Notes: generated by a model not told the origin, from the sequence alone. Positions 35,278 through 45,096 are shown, counted from the first letter of the stretch. The stretch: 60,016 nt of DNA from Gelidibacter salicanalis (GCF_016469035.1 NZ_JAEHJZ010000052.1:1-60016), one strand, 5' to 3'. Program-made: numbers and translations.

Positions 35278-37341
35278 ATGATTCAGTTAAAGAAAAAACT
35301 CCAAGAAAAAAAAGTCGAAGTGCTTTTTACGGATTACTACGACACTCTTGTCCACAGGCGTGTGCACCCCAATCAAGTATTAAGGATCTGCTCCAAAATA
35401 TTGATCAAGGAATTGGGTTTGATTGCCTCTATTGACGATCTATATTTCACGTTAAAAGATGCTGTGAACCATTTGGTGGAAAAGTTGAAAATCGACCGTA
35501 ATGAACTTGCCTATAAAAAACTTATAGACGAAGTTTTCACACGACTGAATAACGCCAATATAGTTGATGATTCCCAAAAACACGTTTTTGCCACGCTATT
35601 CGAAAAAGCTCAATTGAAAGCGGAGCAGAGTGTGCAATATCTCAACAAGAACACAGTCCAAATCATTCAGGATTTTAAGAATGAAGGTGGAAAGGTTTAT
35701 CTGGTATCCGATTTTTACGGGCCATCATCACTTTTTAATGCCCTTTTGAAACATCATAATATTGACCATTTGTTTGATGCAATCTACATCTCTTCAGATG
35801 TGGGAAAGAGCAAGCATAAAGGTTCAATATATCAATTTATACTTTCCGATCTCGCTGTTGAGCCACACAAGGTTTTAATGATAGGCGATAATTTAAGAAG
35901 TGATTCGATTCATGCTGAAAAGGCAGGATTACATTCGTTTTTGATGCCACATAAAAATCATTTGAGAAAGAACAAAATGAACAGCTTTGGAAGTGATGGC
36001 AATCAATTGAGGAATTGTGTCAGCGACATTTATGATTATTGCAATCAAAAGGACAACCTTCCATACACAGAATACGTCATTTATTATCACTTTTTTGTTG
36101 AAAGGCTGTACAAGATTTGTAAAGTACAGGGTATTGATAGTCTTTTCTTTTTATCTCGTGAAGGATTGTTTTTAAAACGTTTATTTGATTCTTATCAAAC
36201 CTTCCATCAAATTGATTCTGATAAAAACATTAGGACTCATTACATAAAAGTTTCGCGGCAGGCGGCGCTTCAAATAAGTTTAAAGTCAATTGATGATGAA
36301 GAATTCAGCTATTTGAGAAAAAAATACGACTCGATGAGCCTAAACGAGTTTTTTAAGTTTCTAAACCTTAAAGAAACTGATAAAAAATCAATATATGATA
36401 CCTTGGATGTGGAATATGATACATTGGAGTTAGATTTATTTGAATCAAAACAATTTAAAAAGCTCAAGAAGAACGCGCATTTTTTAAAAATTTATGAAGC
36501 TCATTGCAAAAGCAATAGAGCCGTTTTTAAAGAATATATTCAATCTTTTGGAGAGGACATAGAAGGAGATGGGATTAACGTTGTTGATATCGGCTGGGGA
36601 GGAACGATGCAAGAAGCCATATATAAATTCTTTGATGAAAAAGTAAAAGTTACTGGATTCTATCTCGGTATAAATACAATCTACAGCCCAAACAATAACA
36701 CTAAAAGACACGGTCTTAATTTCTCCATTTTACCCTATGTGGATTATGATTCAAATATTCTAAGGGCAAATGCCCAACAATATGAGCAATTTGCAAGTGC
36801 AAGTCATGGCACTTGTATAGAATACAGTAAAGTCGATGGTGGTTACACTGTTGAATTCCACGATGAAAATGAAAAATATCTTTATGACAATTATCTGAAA
36901 GAGCATCAGGATAAAATGTTTGAAGTGCATCAAAAACTGTTGAAAAATCTTGAAATGATATGCTATTCTCAAGAAATGGTAAGCACCGAATTAAATAATG
37001 TCGCTTTAAAAAGTGGTATTCTACAAAACATAAGAAAAATAAAATTCCTTAAAATACTGAATGCCGGTTATTATCAGAATTTGAGCAATAAAAAAACAGG
37101 AATTGATTACGAGATCCCAAAAAATTTATTAAATCCAAAGGAGTTTATCAAATTTTTGATGAAACCCGAAGAGTATTTTAGATATATAGTGAAGCTCAAA
37201 CAAAAACTATACAATTCCAATAGGGTTTTGTATTATATATTCCCCGGTTATTTAGTACTTGGTTATTATCGATTGAATCGATTTTTGAGGTTCAGGGCCT
37301 TGAGGAATGTTTCACTATTGAAATATAATTATTTTAGATGA
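35278..37341 (+). CDS. Large two-domain HAD-like protein of polysaccharide loci
   Basis: This 687-residue protein has an N-terminal HAD domain (about 1-235). Motif I is Asp19-Tyr-Tyr-Asp22-Thr23, so the general-acid Asp expected two residues after the nucleophile is Tyr. Motif IV is MIGDNLRSD near 203. Phe or Tyr at that place is common in large HAD proteins of this kind and suggests chemistry other than simple phosphatase action. The second domain (about 260-600) is of unknown function, with FFLSREGLF, YIKVSRQAA and VDIGWGGTMQ. The basic, aromatic C-terminus may touch the membrane. It is last in the ACP-ligase cassette, 62 bases on, and overlaps the convergent GT4 gene by 13 bases. Confidence 0.75.
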   Translation: MIQLKKKLQEKKVEVLFTDYYDTLVHRRVHPNQVLRICSKILIKELGLIASIDDLYFTLKDAVNHLVEKLKIDRNELAYKKLIDEVFTRLNNANIVDDSQKHVFATLFEKAQLKAEQSVQYLNKNTVQIIQDFKNEGGKVYLVSDFYGPSSLFNALLKHHNIDHLFDAIYISSDVGKSKHKGSIYQFILSDLAVEPHKVLMIGDNLRSDSIHAEKAGLHSFLMPHKNHLRKNKMNSFGSDGNQLRNCVSDIYDYCNQKDNLPYTEYVIYYHFFVERLYKICKVQGIDSLFFLSREGLFLKRLFDSYQTFHQIDSDKNIRTHYIKVSRQAALQISLKSIDDEEFSYLRKKYDSMSLNEFFKFLNLKETDKKSIYDTLDVEYDTLELDLFESKQFKKLKKNAHFLKIYEAHCKSNRAVFKEYIQSFGEDIEGDGINVVDIGWGGTMQEAIYKFFDEKVKVTGFYLGINTIYSPNNNTKRHGLNFSILPYVDYDSNILRANAQQYEQFASASHGTCIEYSKVDGGYTVEFHDENEKYLYDNYLKEHQDKMFEVHQKLLKNLEMICYSQEMVSTELNNVALKSGILQNIRKIKFLKILNAGYYQNLSNKKTGIDYEIPKNLLNPKEFIKFLMKPEEYFRYIVKLKQKLYNSNRVLYYIFPGYLVLGYYRLNRFLRFRALRNVSLLKYNYFR

Positions 37342-38504
37342 AGAGCAGATGATTCCTGTTCTTGTTGATTAAAAACATTATTTATAATTTTTAGCAAATT
37401 ACGGTTGATAATGTGAACATCAAAGCGTTCTTCTGCATACGCTCTACTGTTGTTCCCCATTTCCTCAATTCTCTCGGGATTTAATATAAAAAATTCCATT
37501 GCATCAACAAGTTCTTTCAAACTTTGGGGAGGAATGAGAAAACCATTTTTATTAGGAATCACAGTTTCCCTACAACCAGGAGAATCTGTCGTTATTATTG
37601 GCAAGCCCACTGATAAAGCTTCCAATATTGATCTAGGCACACCTTCTCTATAATAGGATGGCAATACAAAAACATCAACCTTGGTTAGATTCTCTACAAT
37701 ATTATATTGATGGCCATGCCATATCAAAATACCCTGCTCATTTAAACTAATCAATTCTTCCAACTTTATTGCAGAAGGTGACATCTGAGCAGGACCGATG
37801 ACATGAAACTCTGCACTGGGATATTTTGTTTTTAGTGTCTTTGCAGCTTCAATATACAAACCTATACCTTTTTCCTTTATCAATCTAGCCGTTAAAAGAA
37901 AACGTACGGGATTTCGAGCTTGACCATTGTCCTTGAATTTAAAACGCTCTAAATTCACACCAGAACCACTGACGATTTTAGCTTTACTTTTATCCCTTAA
38001 GATATTCCGTTCAAAAAACAAGTCGCGATCATCCGCATTTTGAAAAACAACGGTCTTATTCTTTCTGATCGTGCGCTTATAAAGAAATTCGTTGAGATGC
38101 TGTAACGCTCTAGCTTTAGCCGATAAACCGGTAAATGTAAATCCTAAACCTGTAATGAGCGAAATGACGGGAACATTCAGTGAATTTGCTGCTATCGTAC
38201 TATAAATAACTGGCTTTACGGTATACGGGAAGACGAGTTGAATCTGATGCTCGGCTATTATTTTTTTCAAGTCAGAAATAGTCTGTAGATCCATGAAAGG
38301 ATTTACCCCAGTTCTTTGGATTCTATATGTCAAAGCGGTAACGCCATAATCTTCTGTAAGTTTTGATAACGTTTCTTCATCGGCGTATCCTGCTGCCGTA
38401 AAAACTTCGTAACCATTGTCCGTTAGACTTTGAATGAAGTCGCCTCTAAAATTTATAAGCGATGTTGCCGTAGAGCCAACCACCAAAATTCTCTTTTTGT
38501 TCAT
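37329..38504 (-). CDS. GT4 glycosyltransferase, PglA/RfaB-like
   Basis: This 391-residue retaining glycosyltransferase has the GT-B fold and works on a lipid-linked oligosaccharide at the cytosolic face. The N-terminus VGSTATSLINFRG is of the PglA type, and the donor-binding EX7E motif is REGVPRSILEAL near 290. It is downstream of the AsnB-type amidotransferase by 9 bases. In the Campylobacter pathway PglA adds the second sugar to bacillosamine. The similarity makes a comparable step plausible, but the specificity is not shown. A long, basic C-terminus is not seen. Confidence 0.88.
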   Translation of the reverse strand: MNKKRILVVGSTATSLINFRGDFIQSLTDNGYEVFTAAGYADEETLSKLTEDYGVTALTYRIQRTGVNPFMDLQTISDLKKIIAEHQIQLVFPYTVKPVIYSTIAANSLNVPVISLITGLGFTFTGLSAKARALQHLNEFLYKRTIRKNKTVVFQNADDRDLFFERNILRDKSKAKIVSGSGVNLERFKFKDNGQARNPVRFLLTARLIKEKGIGLYIEAAKTLKTKYPSAEFHVIGPAQMSPSAIKLEELISLNEQGILIWHGHQYNIVENLTKVDVFVLPSYYREGVPRSILEALSVGLPIITTDSPGCRETVIPNKNGFLIPPQSLKELVDAMEFFILNPERIEEMGNNSRAYAEERFDVHIINRNLLKIINNVFNQQEQESSALHLK

Positions 38505-38513
38505 AAAGTAGGT

Positions 38514-40412
38514 TTATTTTTTGAGATAGATATTTGAGTACCATTTCTGAAAGCAATAGAACGCCCAAACCCTAAATGTGTTGTCGCGTTTACTCTCTAA
38601 ATGATTTTTTACTAAAGGGATGATTTTATCCAATTGAAATATTCCTTGGTCGGAAAGATATGTTTCATCAATATAACCTTCCAACTCTGGCTTCAGGCTT
38701 GATTTAAGCCAATCACCAACCGGAGAGCCAAAACCTTGTTTGCTCTTTTCCAAGAACGCCTCTGGGAACTGGTCTTTAAACGATTCTTTCAAGATATATT
38801 TTTTGTTCCAACCGTTCATTAAGAAATTTTCAGGCAACGTATTGGTATAGTCCCATAGTTTCTTGTTCAAAAATGGGGCACGACACTCCAAGGAATTTTG
38901 CATACTTGTTCGGTCCACTTTGGCCAACATACCGCCTTCGAGACTCAAGATTTTATCTACGTGCCTGAAATCGGTCAAGGTTTCTATTTTTTGGTTTCCT
39001 AAAATATCTTTGTACTCGCCAAATAAATCAGTTTCATAATAAGATGAAGACAAAATTTCAGAAAGTTCAGTTTCAGTATTTGCCAAGGATATGATATCCC
39101 AATAATACTCGCCGTCATAGTCAATGGCCTTTAGCATTTTTTTTATCCTAAAGCGCTTGCCTCTCCTGTCACTTTTATCAGCCAATAATGCTGAGGACGA
39201 TTTTAGTATGACGTTATGTAAGGGTTTTGGTATGAAGTTGGTGTATCGGCTGTTCATTTTACCAACATAATACTTATTGTAGCCACCAAATACCTCATCT
39301 CCACCATCACCGGTGAGCGCAACCTTTACGTAATCTTTCGTTTTATTGGAAACAAAATAGGTGGGTAGGGCAGCGGTATCTGAAAAGGGCTCATCAAAAT
39401 TCATGAGTATTTGGTGGATATTGTCTTTTAAATCATCTTCACCAATGATAAATTCATGGTGGTTACTGTCAATGAGCTTTGCGACTGTCCTCGCCTTACT
39501 CGATTCGTCGGAAGAATCTTTAAAGCCAATGGAAAACGTTTCAATTTTCTTTCCGGTCAGTTGCGATAGACAAAGTGACACGATTGAAGAATCCACTCCT
39601 CCGGAAAGAAATGTTCCCAATGGTACATCGGCAATCGATCTGCTCTCAACACTTTCATAAACCAGATCTTTCACATGTTTTTTAGCATCAACGAATGAAA
39701 TTGAAGCCACTTCCGGTTTAATTTCTTGGTTGATTTTTTTAATACTGAAATTATGGTCAATTAAATCATAGACCATATAATGATTGGCCTCCAATTTTTT
39801 GATCCCATCATAGATTGTGTGAGGTGCAGGAATATAGGTTAACCTAAAAAAAAGATTTAATCCTTTCTTTGAAATTTCAGGTTTAAAATCCAAGGTGTTT
39901 ACAATTGATTTTAATTCTGATGACCATAAAAATTCCTTTTCCGTTTGAAGGTAGTACAGAGGTTTTTCCCCAAAAAAATCTCGGGCAACGAAAAGTTTAT
40001 TGATGTTTTTATCATAAATACTAAACCCAAACATACCATCCAACCATTGGAACGATTCCACGCCATATTTTTCATAAGCTTTCAAGATAACTTCAGTATC
40101 ACTAGTAGTAATGAACTTAACACCTTCTGCTTCCAATCTGGATTTGATAGTTTTGTAATTATAGATTTCACCATTAAAAACGATAACTATCTGCTTGTCT
40201 TCTGAAAAGATAGGTTGTTCACCTGACGTCAAATCAATAATGGACAACCGTCGCATTCCCATCCCTATAGAAAAATCATTATTTTCTTCTGAAAATATAC
40301 CATCATCATCGGGTCCTCTGTGAATGATGAGATCGTTCATTGTATCAATGATAGAAGATATGTTCTCTTTATTATAATGAGTTTTTGTAATAATCCCGTT
40401 AATTCCGCACAT
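38514..40412 (-). CDS. asnB: Glutamine-dependent amidotransferase, AsnB type
   Basis: This 632-residue enzyme has an N-terminal class II glutaminase domain with nucleophile Cys2 (MCGINGI) and a C-terminal synthetase domain (about 235-610) with the ATP-binding SGGVDSSIV near 268. Housekeeping AsnB makes asparagine. Copies inside polysaccharide loci, such as this one, usually amidate uronic acids or similar sugars. It lies between two GT4 genes in one minus-strand unit (12 bases from the next). The locus role is inferred; an asparagine supply function remains possible. Confidence 0.9.
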   Translation of the reverse strand: MCGINGIITKTHYNKENISSIIDTMNDLIIHRGPDDDGIFSEENNDFSIGMGMRRLSIIDLTSGEQPIFSEDKQIVIVFNGEIYNYKTIKSRLEAEGVKFITTSDTEVILKAYEKYGVESFQWLDGMFGFSIYDKNINKLFVARDFFGEKPLYYLQTEKEFLWSSELKSIVNTLDFKPEISKKGLNLFFRLTYIPAPHTIYDGIKKLEANHYMVYDLIDHNFSIKKINQEIKPEVASISFVDAKKHVKDLVYESVESRSIADVPLGTFLSGGVDSSIVSLCLSQLTGKKIETFSIGFKDSSDESSKARTVAKLIDSNHHEFIIGEDDLKDNIHQILMNFDEPFSDTAALPTYFVSNKTKDYVKVALTGDGGDEVFGGYNKYYVGKMNSRYTNFIPKPLHNVILKSSSALLADKSDRRGKRFRIKKMLKAIDYDGEYYWDIISLANTETELSEILSSSYYETDLFGEYKDILGNQKIETLTDFRHVDKILSLEGGMLAKVDRTSMQNSLECRAPFLNKKLWDYTNTLPENFLMNGWNKKYILKESFKDQFPEAFLEKSKQGFGSPVGDWLKSSLKPELEGYIDETYLSDQGIFQLDKIIPLVKNHLESKRDNTFRVWAFYCFQKWYSNIYLKK

Positions 40413-40424
40413 GCAGTTTAAGCT

Positions 40425-41576
40425 TTAGTTTGTAATATAATTTTTGAATTTTGAATAAATACTGCTGATATGATATTCTTTGGAGCGTTCCAAACTCAAG
40501 GTACTGTATTTTTTGCGTATTTGAGGATTTTGTCTAAAATGTTCAAGTGCCTTGCTCATTCCTATATGATCATCGTTATTTACCAATAGTCCGTATTTAG
40601 CATTAAAGAATTCCCCATCCTTTATCTCCACAGGGTCGTTATTATTCAAAAGTTCCAACGGGCCTGATAGACAATTTGTCGAAATGGAAGGCAGACCTAT
40701 AGCCATAGCTTCTAGCAGCGCATTGGGGAAACCTTCAGTAAATGAGGATAGCACAAAACAATCGCTGGTAATTAAATGTTCATTGACATGCTTTACCTGT
40801 CCCTTTAAAATAACTTTGTCCTTGAGGTTATAGTTGTCAATCTCTTGAGACAGGTAATCTTCCAAATTACCACCGCCTAAAATAGTGAATAGATAATCAT
40901 TATCGGCTTCATGAATAGCTCTGATGACCATAATCTGATTCTTACGCTTATTTAATGTGCCTGCAGTTATGATTTTGAGAGGTTTTGAAATTCTATCCAA
41001 TGTTTTTGGCACTATCTGGTTTATAGGTACTTCAATAGGGTTGTATATCACTTCCATAGGGATCTTAATCCCAAAATTTTCTTTCAAGTCCTTATTTATG
41101 TGCTCAGAATTAGAGAACAACTTATCACATTTATTGTACAGAATTGGGTAGAAGAGTTTAGAAATATAAAATGAGATCCTACTCGACGTATTGTCAGAAG
41201 GAAAACCACGTTCGCTGATAATAGTTTTGAGTTTATTTTTGTTTAGCATGGCGGTGACACCGTTAACAAGATTTGGATATGCTAAAAAAGAAACTGAAAT
41301 TGAAATGTTTTCTTTCTTTATAAAACGGTTGTAACGTTTAATATAGATTAAAGGATCAAATATTTTGAGAAAAGATGGTCTGTTAATTTTGTCATCGCTT
41401 AAAAACACAACTTTAACTTCATCGGGAATAGGGAAATGGATTTCATTAGAAAATAATACCAAGGAGACATTAAAATCATCTTTCAATTTCTTTAGCAACA
41501 AGCTTATCACTTTTTCTGCACCACCACTAGCCAGAGAGGTGCAGAGTATGCTAATCTTTTGTTTGGGGATATTCAC
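40425..41576 (-). CDS. GT4 glycosyltransferase
   Basis: This 383-residue GT-B glycosyltransferase has the N-terminal SLASGGAEKVIS motif and the donor-binding EX7E motif EGFPNALLEAM near 290. No signal peptide or membrane helix is seen, so it works on the cytosolic face of the membrane. It sits 6 bases downstream of another GT4 gene and 12 bases before asnB, so the four genes from 42677 to 37329 form one unit. The sugar and linkage are unknown. Confidence 0.9.
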   Translation of the reverse strand: MNIPKQKISILCTSLASGGAEKVISLLLKKLKDDFNVSLVLFSNEIHFPIPDEVKVVFLSDDKINRPSFLKIFDPLIYIKRYNRFIKKENISISVSFLAYPNLVNGVTAMLNKNKLKTIISERGFPSDNTSSRISFYISKLFYPILYNKCDKLFSNSEHINKDLKENFGIKIPMEVIYNPIEVPINQIVPKTLDRISKPLKIITAGTLNKRKNQIMVIRAIHEADNDYLFTILGGGNLEDYLSQEIDNYNLKDKVILKGQVKHVNEHLITSDCFVLSSFTEGFPNALLEAMAIGLPSISTNCLSGPLELLNNNDPVEIKDGEFFNAKYGLLVNNDDHIGMSKALEHFRQNPQIRKKYSTLSLERSKEYHISSIYSKFKNYITN

Positions 41577-41582
41577 TTTTAT

Positions 41583-42677
41583 CTATTTTGTTGAAAGCTC
41601 TACAATTAACTCTTCGTACTGACCGACGATTCTTTCTTTATTAAATTTACGATAAACAGACTCTCTAATTTGCTCTTTATCCCAATGGTGTGATTGTTGC
41701 AATTTTTCTAAATATTCAGATTCATTATCCACCAGATATCCATTAACACCATCTTCAATTATTTCATTTAGACCGCCAGGAGCTCTAAATGCCAAAGCAG
41801 GTGTTCCTACAGAACAGCTTTCTATTAAACTGTTGGGCAATCCTTCAGAATAGGAACCCATAAGATAAATGTCACTTTCAGCGAGGTGTTTTGGAACCTC
41901 GTGTGTAAAGGGGATGTAAACTACGCTATTTTCTAAACCTAATTTACGAATGAGCTTTAGAACATTGTCTTTCTCTATACCATCACCAATTATGGTATAT
42001 TGAAATGGATAGTCCAATTTGGAAAGGACATTTAGTATTCTTTTATGACCTTTGTTTTTTGAAATTCGTGCTACTGTTATAAACTTTACTAGTTCATCCT
42101 GTTTAGTGGCGTCTGTTTTTAGGATGAAATTATCTGTAATTGGATTGTTAATTATTTTTAGTTTGTGCTCGGGTACCTTCGATTTAAATTTCATCTGGTT
42201 GTACATATCCGTAGATTGACATAAAATAATATCAAGAAACTTATAACCAAACCCTAATGGCCGTCTTAGTTTTTTACTAATTCTTTTTTTAATGGGTTTT
42301 TTATTTTCAGCTTTAAATTTCTTATCAACAATACTAACAATGGTATGCCTTCCCACAAACTTTATATTTGGAAATAGAAGTGAGATATACCCCATAAAAA
42401 TATTTAAATGCGAAATTGCGCTAATAACAACCTTAGGTTTTTGTTCTCTAAGAATTTTAATTAGTGCCATGAAGGAGTGTAAAACCCTTTCTTTATTTAA
42501 ATATAGGACGGGAATTTTAGCAATATTATACTTGTTATCTTTCTTAAAACCAATTACTATTAGGGTAACGTCAAATCTGTCTGGATCTAAATTTTGAGAG
42601 ACGAAAGACATTACTCTTTCTGCCCCACCAGCACATAAATTGGGTATTATAAAAAATACTTTAATTTTACTTTTCAT
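41583..42677 (-). CDS. GT4 glycosyltransferase
   Basis: This 364-residue glycosyltransferase has CAGGAERVMS at the N-terminus and EGLPNSLIESCSVGTPALAF near 280 as EX7E donor site. The second Glu of the EX7E pair is kept. It is the first gene of the GT4-GT4-asnB-GT4 unit on the minus strand, with a gap of about 150 bases before it. Substrate unknown. Confidence 0.9.
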   Translation of the reverse strand: MKSKIKVFFIIPNLCAGGAERVMSFVSQNLDPDRFDVTLIVIGFKKDNKYNIAKIPVLYLNKERVLHSFMALIKILREQKPKVVISAISHLNIFMGYISLLFPNIKFVGRHTIVSIVDKKFKAENKKPIKKRISKKLRRPLGFGYKFLDIILCQSTDMYNQMKFKSKVPEHKLKIINNPITDNFILKTDATKQDELVKFITVARISKNKGHKRILNVLSKLDYPFQYTIIGDGIEKDNVLKLIRKLGLENSVVYIPFTHEVPKHLAESDIYLMGSYSEGLPNSLIESCSVGTPALAFRAPGGLNEIIEDGVNGYLVDNESEYLEKLQQSHHWDKEQIRESVYRKFNKERIVGQYEELIVELSTK

Positions 42678-42826
42678 GATTTTTTAATCTTAACCATACT
42701 TTTTTATATAGTTTATGGAGTCAATACTGAGATCTAATAGTAACGACTTGTTGGGTTATAAATTTTAATATTTAACAGTATATGACACTGTTTAAATTAG
42801 GAGTTTAAGTTCATTTCCCTTTTCTG

Positions 42827-43882
42827 CTATTTAAGTAAATGTAATTTTTCCCAATTTAGACCTTTAAAACATGGACCGTGTATCATCTCATTAAATTTAA
42901 TACCATTATGACCTCCATTCAATTCAATGATTTTAACTTGATTGTTTTTATCTAATATAAGATCCCAACCAACACATCTCACAAATGGAATCCGACTGTG
43001 CAGTTTTGTAATTTCTGATAGGCAATAATCAAACGAAGGTAATGTTTTGCCTGCAAAAGTAACATTAGAATTGGGCAGATATTTAGTTGTTTTTGAATCT
43101 GGATAATAGGCCATGTCGTATAATTGTCCAGTTTTAATATTTATTGGTGTTCTTAATTGACGATCTGATATTACATGGGTGTCATTATCCCTCCCAATTC
43201 TAAAATAACCTGCTTTTGCTTCAATGTGTCCATTATCGTCACAAACTGATGTAATACGGATTGTTGCTACTGATGAGTCATTAAATTGTGAAAAAAACGG
43301 GTGCTGCTCTATATATCTTTGAAAAACACCAGTTCCCAACTTTTTTATAATCTCTATATCAAAAGATTTTTCATCAAAAAAGTAGATCCCTTTTCCTTGT
43401 CGAGAATCTTCAACTTTGTAAACGATCGTTTTATTGTCGGTGAAAAGTAGTTTTCTTAATTTCTCTTCATTCAGCACCTCAAAACTTGTGCTCAAAAATA
43501 GTCTATTTAAATAATAACCAACATCCAAAGAATCAAATTCTCCTAACAGTTTGTTTATTGCCGCATTTCTGTTACATATTCTACCGTACTCTCCATTGAG
43601 TTGCGGCACAACAACCTCTCCATAATAATTGTCAGGAATCCACCCTTCTTTAAAGTCTTTAGAAAAGGCAGAATAAACTAATAACCAAGGCGCATATTTG
43701 ATATCGCCCAATATGTCCTTTGCATATTCCCTACATGATCGCTCGTTTTTGGGATCTAATTTCCCTTTTTCGGCTTCAATTCTTTTTAGAAATTTGGTTG
43801 CTGAGTTTTTATGTTCTAAATGATAGACATAATTTTTACCTTTTACTAATACATCCTTAACTTTGTTTTTAATTGCTTTCAT
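42827..43882 (-). CDS. Sugar-transfer-associated ATP-grasp protein
   Basis: This 351-residue protein matches the ATP-grasp group found with glycosyltransferases (ATPgrasp_ST type). A basic N-terminal region (about 1-45) precedes the ATP-grasp core: VYKVEDSRQGKGIYFF near 165 binds the nucleotide, and GWDLILDKNNQVKIIELNGGHNG near 310 carries the metal-binding Asp, Glu and Asn. It should couple an amine to a carboxylate, perhaps an amino acid to a sugar acid. A second ATP-grasp gene follows upstream on the same strand after 219 bases. Confidence 0.82.
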   Translation of the reverse strand: MKAIKNKVKDVLVKGKNYVYHLEHKNSATKFLKRIEAEKGKLDPKNERSCREYAKDILGDIKYAPWLLVYSAFSKDFKEGWIPDNYYGEVVVPQLNGEYGRICNRNAAINKLLGEFDSLDVGYYLNRLFLSTSFEVLNEEKLRKLLFTDNKTIVYKVEDSRQGKGIYFFDEKSFDIEIIKKLGTGVFQRYIEQHPFFSQFNDSSVATIRITSVCDDNGHIEAKAGYFRIGRDNDTHVISDRQLRTPINIKTGQLYDMAYYPDSKTTKYLPNSNVTFAGKTLPSFDYCLSEITKLHSRIPFVRCVGWDLILDKNNQVKIIELNGGHNGIKFNEMIHGPCFKGLNWEKLHLLK

Positions 43883-44049
43883 ATATTTATTTTAAAATTT
43901 GAATATGTTAATTCCGATAAAAATCAGTGCCGTTCTAGTTGATTTCGGAATACACTGCTTCTCATTTTTCAAATAAACTTAACATCAAAAAAGATCTTGA
44001 TTGAAATTTTAGATGCCTTTGCCACGATGAGATGAGTTTGTAAAATATG

Positions 44050-44057
44050 CAAACCTA
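44050..44057 (-). promoter_or_regulatory. Candidate -7 box for the ATPgrasp_ST gene
   Basis: On the minus strand this reads TAGGTTTG, matching TAnnTTTG, about 168 bases before the start at 43882. The upstream element is unclear. Confidence 0.35.
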
Positions 44058-44101
44058 TCAATTTACCGTGTTCTATAATAGTACGAGATAAAAAAGCTAA
44101 A

Positions 44102-45070
44102 CTATAAAGACGGCGTACTTTTGTTTTTAATATCCGTTATATCCAATAGTTTTCCTAATTTTTCATCACATTCATGCTGCCAAAATTTTCTGAATCCAGA
44201 CGATTGGTGTAATGTCAATTCGCCAAAATAAGTTTTGCCCTTAACAGAATAAAAATCAACTCTGAGATATATAAAACCCTCTGCAAGTTTTTCAGCAAGC
44301 ATTATCATTTCTTCAAAATTTGATGGTCTTGGCAGATCCTTGCCATTTGGTCTACCCCAATTGCAGGGCATTAAATTCCAATGGATATCATACAAATTTC
44401 TTGCTCTATTGTCTTTATGTCTGTCTAAATCGACTCCAATAAATTGCACTTTTCCATTAAAACAATGAAGCTTATAATCATCAGGAATACTGCCGTCTTC
44501 ATTGGTCAATAATTTCTCGACTACAATTCTTGGCACAATATTTTTGTATTGCCATTCTCTGGTGCTATAGAAATTGTTTTCTTTTAATAGCTTTTTAAAT
44601 CTTTTCCTAGTTTTTGGCCAATCAACTACCAATTTATCTCTGACTATTACGCCACCGGAACTATCGTGATTGGTCTTAATTATAAATTCAGTATTGGGTA
44701 AGTTTTCCGGTGTAATATCATCAGAGTTATCAGTATCATATAATAAAGGAATTAAGTACTGCTCGCCAATTTTTTCTTTTATATAAGATCTTACCTTGTA
44801 TTTATCAGCTATGAGTGTGTGTATGTCCTCTTTATTATAAAGTTTTAACCAATTTATCTTTTCGTTTAAGGTTTGTGGGTTGTTTAAATCCAGATCATAG
44901 CCCATATGCTTTTTAAAGCTGGATTTTACTATGACCTCATCAGGTATTACCATTAAAATTGATTCATAAATTTTATAAAAGGGACGCACCAAGTGATACC
45001 CCAATTCTGAATGTCTGTATAAGTTTGATGCTTTCTTTCTGAAACTTTCTTTTCTTAAATCTGAAGCCAT
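44102..45070 (-). CDS. TupA-like ATP-grasp amidoligase
   Basis: This 322-residue protein matches the TupA-like ATP-grasp family, named after teichuronopeptide synthesis, in which poly-amino-acid is linked to a uronic-acid polymer. Typical residues are the start GYDLDLNNPQTLNEKINWLK (about 55-74), FIIKTNHDSSGGVIV near 130, PDDYKLHCFNG near 198 and RVDFYSVKGKTYFGELT near 268. It has no signal peptide. It is 26 bases downstream of the hexapeptide acetyltransferase gene. Together with the other ATP-grasp genes it argues for amino-acid decoration of the polymer. Confidence 0.86.
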   Translation of the reverse strand: MASDLRKESFRKKASNLYRHSELGYHLVRPFYKIYESILMVIPDEVIVKSSFKKHMGYDLDLNNPQTLNEKINWLKLYNKEDIHTLIADKYKVRSYIKEKIGEQYLIPLLYDTDNSDDITPENLPNTEFIIKTNHDSSGGVIVRDKLVVDWPKTRKRFKKLLKENNFYSTREWQYKNIVPRIVVEKLLTNEDGSIPDDYKLHCFNGKVQFIGVDLDRHKDNRARNLYDIHWNLMPCNWGRPNGKDLPRPSNFEEMIMLAEKLAEGFIYLRVDFYSVKGKTYFGELTLHQSSGFRKFWQHECDEKLGKLLDITDIKNKSTPSL

Positions 45071-45096
45071 TTTATTTTTAATTAATGTGAAAAAAA

